Source of the DNA: Clusia tigrina
Lineage: Eukaryota > Arthropoda > Insecta > Diptera > Clusiidae
Length of the DNA stretch: 64,000 nt
Direction of reading: 5' to 3'
NCBI GenBank assembly: GCA_920105625.2
Contig: OV050031.1
Location: 131,704,514 to 131,768,513 of the forward strand
Below, piece after piece: positions 58,305 through 64,000 of the stretch (the stretch's first letter is position 1; every line of letters starts with the position of its first letter). Position numbers and translations under genes: made by a program. The notes beneath the pieces are model-generated. The model did not search any database. It saw only the letters and a program-made list of their open reading frames with translations, and had not been told where the DNA came from.

Positions 58305-61190
58305 AATATATAAATTAATCTGTATCCATATAGTTCAACTGTAATTTTTCATTAAATTTAGGTTTCATATAATCATACTGAACACTATACATTTTTAATT
58401 TTGATAATTCTAAAGCATTAAATCCCAAGTATATTGGTTTATTATATGCGACTTACTCACGAGCAAGTTCTATTGTTATCATGCTATCTGTAAAATGTTT
58501 TAAACTATGAAAATTTGGTCTTGCAATTAGAGCTCCTGTACCTAAATGTCTTCCCTTGTTTTCCCATTCAGTAACAATCTTTAAATTCTTCCATTTCCAG
58601 ATATTTTCCATAAACAGCATTATTTAATAATTTGAAGAAATTTTTTTTCTAATTCATTTTTCGCAAGTATTCTATGAAAAGTATTCAGATCAATATAATT
58701 CTTCAACCAGTTGGATTGCTTAAATTTCAAAATCCTATGAATTTTTACAAGCTTTGTTTGAATCTTGTAGCAATACACTGTGGTAGATTGCGGTAATGTA
58801 TAATATAATTTCGTTTATTATTTAAATCTATAATAATTTTTTTAGTTTTGGATTTACTATGTGCTTTTTTATTCTCAGAACAGAAGGGTAAGTCATTGTG
58901 AATCTCATGAATATTTTCAGGAAAATCTAAATCAACTCCTAAAATATAAGCAAACTCTGATATTATAGTAACGGGAAGAATATCAAAATTTGATATATCC
59001 TCCACCCATTCAAATCCACCATAAGGTAAATATTCAGACATTTGCCAACCATATAAGTTATTTGCATCTAAGTACATCAAGTGAAGATTTACTTTGATCA
59101 TATTCAAGAAGATATTTATTATTAGCCTTTGAATATCGTTTAGCACATTGAACTATACCAACTCTAATCCCACTTTTAATGAAATTATAAATATTAATAT
59201 CTTTAAATAATTCTAATTCAATACCTGTTGTCTTCAACATTGCATCCCAGGATAAACTTGGTGTAGTTAGATAATGATTAGGATCTAATGCATAAATATT
59301 TGTACATATTTTTTAAAGTTTTGAAAAACATCTGCTAAAAGTAGAATATCTGTTTTAAATATAACAGCAGATAATCAAGTAAAGTTTTGCATTTGAAAGT
59401 ATTCCAAACTTTTTCAACATGATCATAATCATCAGTAGAAGACTCCACATTATTTAATGTGGAGAAAAATTTTTCACGTGAAGGTAAAAATTAAGTCGAT
59501 CTACTGAATCTACATATTCATAGGAGAAAAACCATTTTCTTTTCAAGAGATTGAACTCGTCAATATTTGTATACTCGTACAATGAGTGTAACATGTAAAA
59601 ATAATTACCATCAAGATTCTTAGCCAAAACATCTTAAGATGAGTACATAAATCTGTATGAGTCTAAACATTCAAAGAATTCTTTATCACTAATCTGAATA
59701 TTTTTCGAAAGTGATATATATAATTCCTTATTCAGTGGAATTATTTTAATGTGTCCTTTAAATGATTCGAGTTCTTTAACAAACGGATGACATTCATAAC
59801 CAGAAAAACTAGAATGTGCAGATCCACGATATTGACCTGTAAGATGACAATTATCAGCAACCTTGTGTTGATCAATTATTTGCTTACAAATATTACAAAT
59901 TGTATTGGTTTTATGTTTTTCAATTAAAGTTAGAGATTTCATTGGTACTATTCTATTTAAATAATTTACATATAGAGGTTTAGTATCACTAATTAATTTA
60001 TCTATGAATACCTTATCAGAATCTTCTCCTGAATAAGTTACAAATTTCTTTAAGCTATTATTGAAACCGCACTTTATGTAATAACTAAATGCTATAGGCT
60101 TATGTATTTTAGTACTGCAAATATTTTCAGAATCATTTATCTGTACATTCTCTAAAATACACTCAAAATCTGCATAAATTACAAATGGTACATCTAACTT
60201 AGACCTAAAAGAAATAAACTTTAAAATATCATCATTATTTTTACCAATCGGCATTGTGGTCACTACTTTACATGCACTCTGCATTATGTTTTAACATAAC
60301 ATCTTTATCTCTGGTGTACTGCAAGCAAAAGTTACATAATAGTAGAGCTTTTGTATTTAATGTCAATTGTGATTTAATTAATCTGTAAATAGTAATTTTA
60401 TAAGTAATAAAAAATCATGTGTTTTGTTTCTTTTTACCTTGATATATTTTTAATCCATACATAATGTGAATTGTCACCGCTTTGTAGAAACAATAAATTA
60501 ATATGGATATCTCTCTCCAACTTTGTGGTATGATAGGGACCTACAATTTGATCACCTTTCTCAGAACATCCAAAAACATTAATGCTGATATTATTATTTT
60601 CCTCAAATTTTCTGATTTGGTCTAATGGCATTGGAAATAACAAGTTTTTAAAGTTTAATATCATACTTCCAACATGAATCACATATGTAATTCTTAATAT
60701 CCACTGCATATTGCGAACATCTATTACTATGTTGCACATTTTTTATTGCAGATAGTATAGCCCATTTAAAGCAATACTCATCATTTATACTCATTACATT
60801 AATACAAGCATGTTTCATTGCTATATTATGAGGTAATTTAATATAAGCAGAACCCTTTCATGGTTTATATTGATTAATATTAATCTCTAATTGAATTCTT
60901 TTAATTGTAGTCCATCCACTATCCTTCTCTTGAAACTCCTCCATTTTTGTAATTAAATTAGAACAATGTACATAATATTCAAGTTCAATTTCTTCAAGGT
61001 TTTGTACTAATATCATTTTCGTTTGAAAATATTTCACATCTATAGTTGCTCTTTCATATTCACAATCACTGTTGTCACCAATATTTTCGGGTTTGAACCA
61101 TATATATTCACAAAACAGTTTAAAGTTATATTTATGTAGTTTAAGGTACACTCTACTGAACCCAAATATATTGGTTGACGCCAATTTGTG
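58305..61190 (-). pseudogene. Polinton protein-primed DNA polymerase B, degraded
   Basis: Minus-strand pieces in order: a KMEEFQEKDSGW block (about 60950-60910), a PLDQIRKFEENNNISINVF block (60640-60585), YADFECIL (exonuclease motif, about 60175-60150), CHLTGQYRGSAHS (59850-59810) and QCAKRYSKANNKYL (59155-59110). The palm motif LDANNLYGWQMSEY (59075-59035) follows, then NAVYGK and a NYMDTD block (58335-58318) with the palm aspartates. These define the Polinton replicative polymerase. Several frames and stops are involved. It ends at Helitron 3 just after MDTD, and no C-terminus is recognised beyond the Helitron. Confidence 0.82.
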
Positions 61191-61199
61191 ATCACTTCC

Positions 61200-61437
61200 T
61201 TTTCCCTCAGAGAAAACACTCCATTTTATTATTAAATGTAATTTATTAAAGTAAATGTTTATTTTTGAAGCGTCTTATTTCATGCGCCCTTATCACTAGC
61301 AGTGATAAAGACTAAAAAAAACAAAACAAAATACCTAATTCAATTGACATTCGCTCGCTTGACTGCGAGGGGTTGCCAACTATGAATAATAATGCAGGGT
61401 ACAGAAATACCAAATCCTACATTCGGCCATTTCTGAC
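61200..61437 (-). repeat. Probable 3' LTR region of the right-edge Ty3/gypsy element
   Basis: On the minus strand it follows the integrase stop and begins at about 61421 with TGTAGGATTTGGTATTTC. It has AATAAA near 61265 and runs to about 61200. The distal border is uncertain because no matching CCTACA end or target duplication is visible. Polymerase B sequence begins by about 61190. Confidence 0.45.
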
Positions 61438-62585
61438 CTACATTCGACCCGAATGTTCGGTCCACGGATTCATAAACTCCACAACCGTCGTTGTTTTACC
61501 CGGTCCTTCCGAGCCACCAACCCTCTCAACTTCGTATCTACCATGCTTATGACATCCAATCACCTTATAAGGACCATGAAATTTCGGTCTCAATTTCAAA
61601 CCTGAACCATATTGGGTTCGTTTTATAGCAACAAGCTCGTTCACTGTATACGAAGTCTCGGGAATTCTTTTCTTGTTAAAAGTTTTGCAATTTTCCTGCT
61701 GTAACTTTAAAATGTTTTCTCTCGCTTCTAACCTTTCGGAATCACGCTGTTCTGTTAGCTCAGAAACAACTTCATCTTCTAACATTTTCCTCAAATCTGG
61801 GTAATCTTTGCTTCTCATATCGACACCCGTTAACAGTCTAAATGGCGAAAACTTTGTACTTCTTGGCGGTGTACTGTTTATGATTTGCTGTATTCTACTA
61901 AGGTGCTGATACCAGGTTTTCGGTTTCTCTACGCATAATTTGGCTAACATAGGGACGACAATGCGGTGTATCCTTTCTACTTGACCATTTCCAAGTGGTA
62001 CACCAGTGGCAATAAGTAAATGTTGGATACTCTCCGATTTACAATAATCCTCAAATTCAAGAGAAGTGAAAGCACTACCCCTGTCCGTTATTATCAACTC
62101 TGGGTTTCCAAATACACTAGCTTGCTTGCTTAGTCGGTCTAAAACTTCTTGACTGCCGGTACTCTTAGTTGGGTACAACCAGACAAACTTCGAAAATCCA
62201 TCCACCACGACTAAAATATGATCATATTGTTTATGGCTGGCCTCCATAGGTCCAACGTGATCTAAGTGGTAAACGACCAAAGGCTTATCCGACTTATCAA
62301 TGGGATTAAGAAATCCTTCTTTTCGACCTCGTTTAGCCTCCGAAACAATACACTCAACACAACTTCTGACGACTCTGTCTACCTTGCTACTCGCTTTCTG
62401 AATATAGAAATTCTTTTCTAAAAGATCGAGAATCTTCTTTGTTGCAAAATGTCCTTGCCTATGAGATAACTGAATAACGTCTTTCTCCATAGCTGATGGG
62501 ATTACTATAAGTTCCTTGTCTGGATTCTTATATAAAATATCAAACTTTATAAAATAATCTTCATATGAGCCGTTTTCTTTAAATT
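61438..62585 (-). pseudogene. pol: Ty3/gypsy integrase (Mdg3-like), nearly intact
   Basis: The open frame 62490-61438 has the HHCC zinc finger (HRQGHFATKK with a CVEC pair), then YHLDHVGPM (first aspartate), LIITDRGSAF (second) and GNGQVERIHR (glutamate), a full DDE core. A C-terminal FHGPYKVIG block and a proline/tryptophan tail end at the stop 61438. Homology continues upstream in the same frame to about 62585, where a single-base change in an A/T run shifts it from the RNase H part. Catalytic residues are all present. Supply from intact pol would be needed because reading from RT is broken. Confidence 0.88.
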
Positions 62586-62589
62586 TTCC

Positions 62590-64000
62590 TAACAGCCTTT
62601 ATCCATTCATCTTGTAACTGAGCTTCTTTGATTTGATGCCTCAAAGAGTCTTCTACCATCAAGCAACAAACTCGGCTCAGGCCTCATTTTGGATCCTGAT
62701 CTATGCTCAATCTCATACTCAAATTCTTGTAATGAGAGCGCCCATCTTGAAACTCTGACTGGCATGTCCTTTTTCTTCATCGTAATAGCAAACGCGTTAC
62801 AATCTGTAACTATTTTAATTTTCCTACCCATAACATATACCCTCCATTTTCGTAAAGCTTCTATGACTGCTAATACCTCTAACTCATAGGATGTATATTT
62901 CTGTTCGGCAAGTGTTGTTTTTCTACTCAAATATTCAACGGGATGCAATTGCTGGTCATCTCGATCAGCTTGCAGTAACACTGCACCATACCCGTACATA
63001 CTAGCGTCCGCATGAATTTCAGTGACCGCTCCAGGATTAAATAACTTTAATACTGGTGCTTTAACCAAAGCATTTCTCAACTGTTCAAAAGCTAATCTCT
63101 GCTCATCTCCCATTATAAATTCGACATTTTTCCTCAAAAGATCTGAAAGTGGTTTAGCTACGAACGCAAAATCTGGCACGGATCTTCTAAAATACGAGGC
63201 TAGGCCCAAAAATCTTTGTACCGTTTTCTGATTGACTGGTAATGGAAAATTCGCTATTGCGTTCGTTTTACAGGCTGACGGTAATATACTAGAATTCTCG
63301 ATCTCATAACCCAAAAATGTTATCTTTTTCTTCAGAAACTGGCATTTTTCCCATTTAATTTTAATTCCATTACTTTCGGCTACTTTCAAAACTCTACCCA
63401 ATTTTTCTGTACCTTCTTCTTCTGTCGACCATGTCATCCACATAAATTATAACAATTCCATCATTTATCAATTCTCGGAAAACAGAAGAAATGTATCTAC
63501 AGAACACTGCAGGGGAATTCGAAATTCCAAACGGCACGAATAAAAATTCGAACTGGCCTTTCGCCGTGACGAAAGATGTGCATTTTTGCGATTCTGGTGC
63601 GACCGGCACATGGAAAAAACCGTTTCTTAAATCCAACGTCTTATAAATCTTTGCCTCTTGTAACTTTTGTACAACTTCATCAATTAGTGCCATGGGAAAA
63701 TTGTCTCGTACAATTTTCTCATTCAACTGGCGATAATCACAACAAAGTCTCTTTGTCCCATCCTTTTTACCTACTAAAACTACTGGCGATGAAATCTCCG
63801 AGAAACTGACTCTTACTATTCCGTCCGCTAGCCATTCGTCAACTTGGCTGTCAACTAGTTGCTGATCTGGTATAGAAAGTCTTCGGGGTCTGTGACTAAT
63901 TGGTGTCTCATCAGTATGGACAATTTTCATTTCCACTGGGTGAAAATCAGGTTTTTTAGGATTATATTGAGCAACAAAGGACAATATTAAATTTTTAAAC
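62590..64000 (-). pseudogene. pol: Ty3/gypsy reverse transcriptase and RNase H, frameshifted
   Basis: The frame enters from beyond the right edge and reads LCCDYRQLNEK, YKTLDLRNGFFHVPV and VIIYVDDM (palm aspartates at about 63447-63430). A small deletion there shifts the frame to 63443-62607, which holds FLGLASYFRRSVPDFA, the RNase H blocks HADASMYGYGAVLLQ and YELEVLAVIEAL, and a TDCNAF aspartate. Near 62690 about 10 bp (the usual HVDAL region) are lost, shifting the frame again. Protease and gag lie outside the window. Low decay suggests a young insertion. Confidence 0.9.

Overview
This 64-kb window is almost pure transposable-element DNA from an insect nuclear genome. A brachyceran fly, perhaps a tephritid, is the best fit. 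The evidence is AT-rich DNA with long (TA)n tracts, several errantivirus (gypsy-group) remnants with env, jockey-clade and R1-clade LINEs, Polinton/Maverick pieces, Helitrons, and mariner elements including a rosa-like DD41D family. I found no convincing host gene, rRNA gene or CRISPR array. The only complete-looking autonomous-element gene is a short Polinton cysteine protease (47400-47762); everything else is broken by stops, frameshifts, truncation or insertion.

Layout, left to right. 1-2372: a tandem-repeat block, then the 3' end of a plus-strand errantivirus (env, polypurine tract, LTR). 2391-10548: Polinton copy 1 (ATPase end, an unnamed gene, integrase, penton, perfect palindrome, major capsid), with Helitron 1 (3988-8909) inside its integrase gene. 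10549-19930: nested minus-strand errantivirus remnants, a solo LTR with clean target duplication, a minus-strand jockey LINE and a dispersed repeat rich in GGGCGTGG boxes. 19932-23304: a diverged Helitron fragment, two rosa-like transposons and a 569-bp (TA)n tract. 23689-30238: gag and LTR of a second Ty3/gypsy type, split by a nearly complete jockey LINE (25209-29904). 30372-31836: a short inverted-repeat transposon carrying a nested mariner.

31845-33890 holds minisatellites and an inverted copy of the first repeat block. 33890-37740 is a minus-strand jockey LINE. 37857-39254 is an inverted copy of the GGGCGTGG repeat. 39255-43862 is Helitron 2. 43863-47762 is Polinton copy 2 (integrase end, unnamed gene, packaging ATPase, PLA2-like/pVI-like gene, protease) mixed with rosa-like and mariner fragments. 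48247-51610 is a GC-rich R1-clade LINE with a 16-bp target duplication. 53070-58301 is Helitron 3, next to Polinton DNA polymerase B (58305-61190, minus). 61200-64000 is the 3' part of a minus-strand Ty3/gypsy element running off the right edge.

The main interest is how the elements relate. The three Helitrons share lesions in their replicase-helicase, so they appear to descend from an already broken source. Several insertions reconstruct exactly, including the solo LTR, the LINEs and the nested mariner. Five of six oriented LTR elements lie on the minus strand, so a unistrand piRNA cluster is worth testing. I do not see a clearly new biological system. The nearest candidates are the Polinton palindrome, the PLA2-like Polinton gene and the piRNA-cluster hypothesis.
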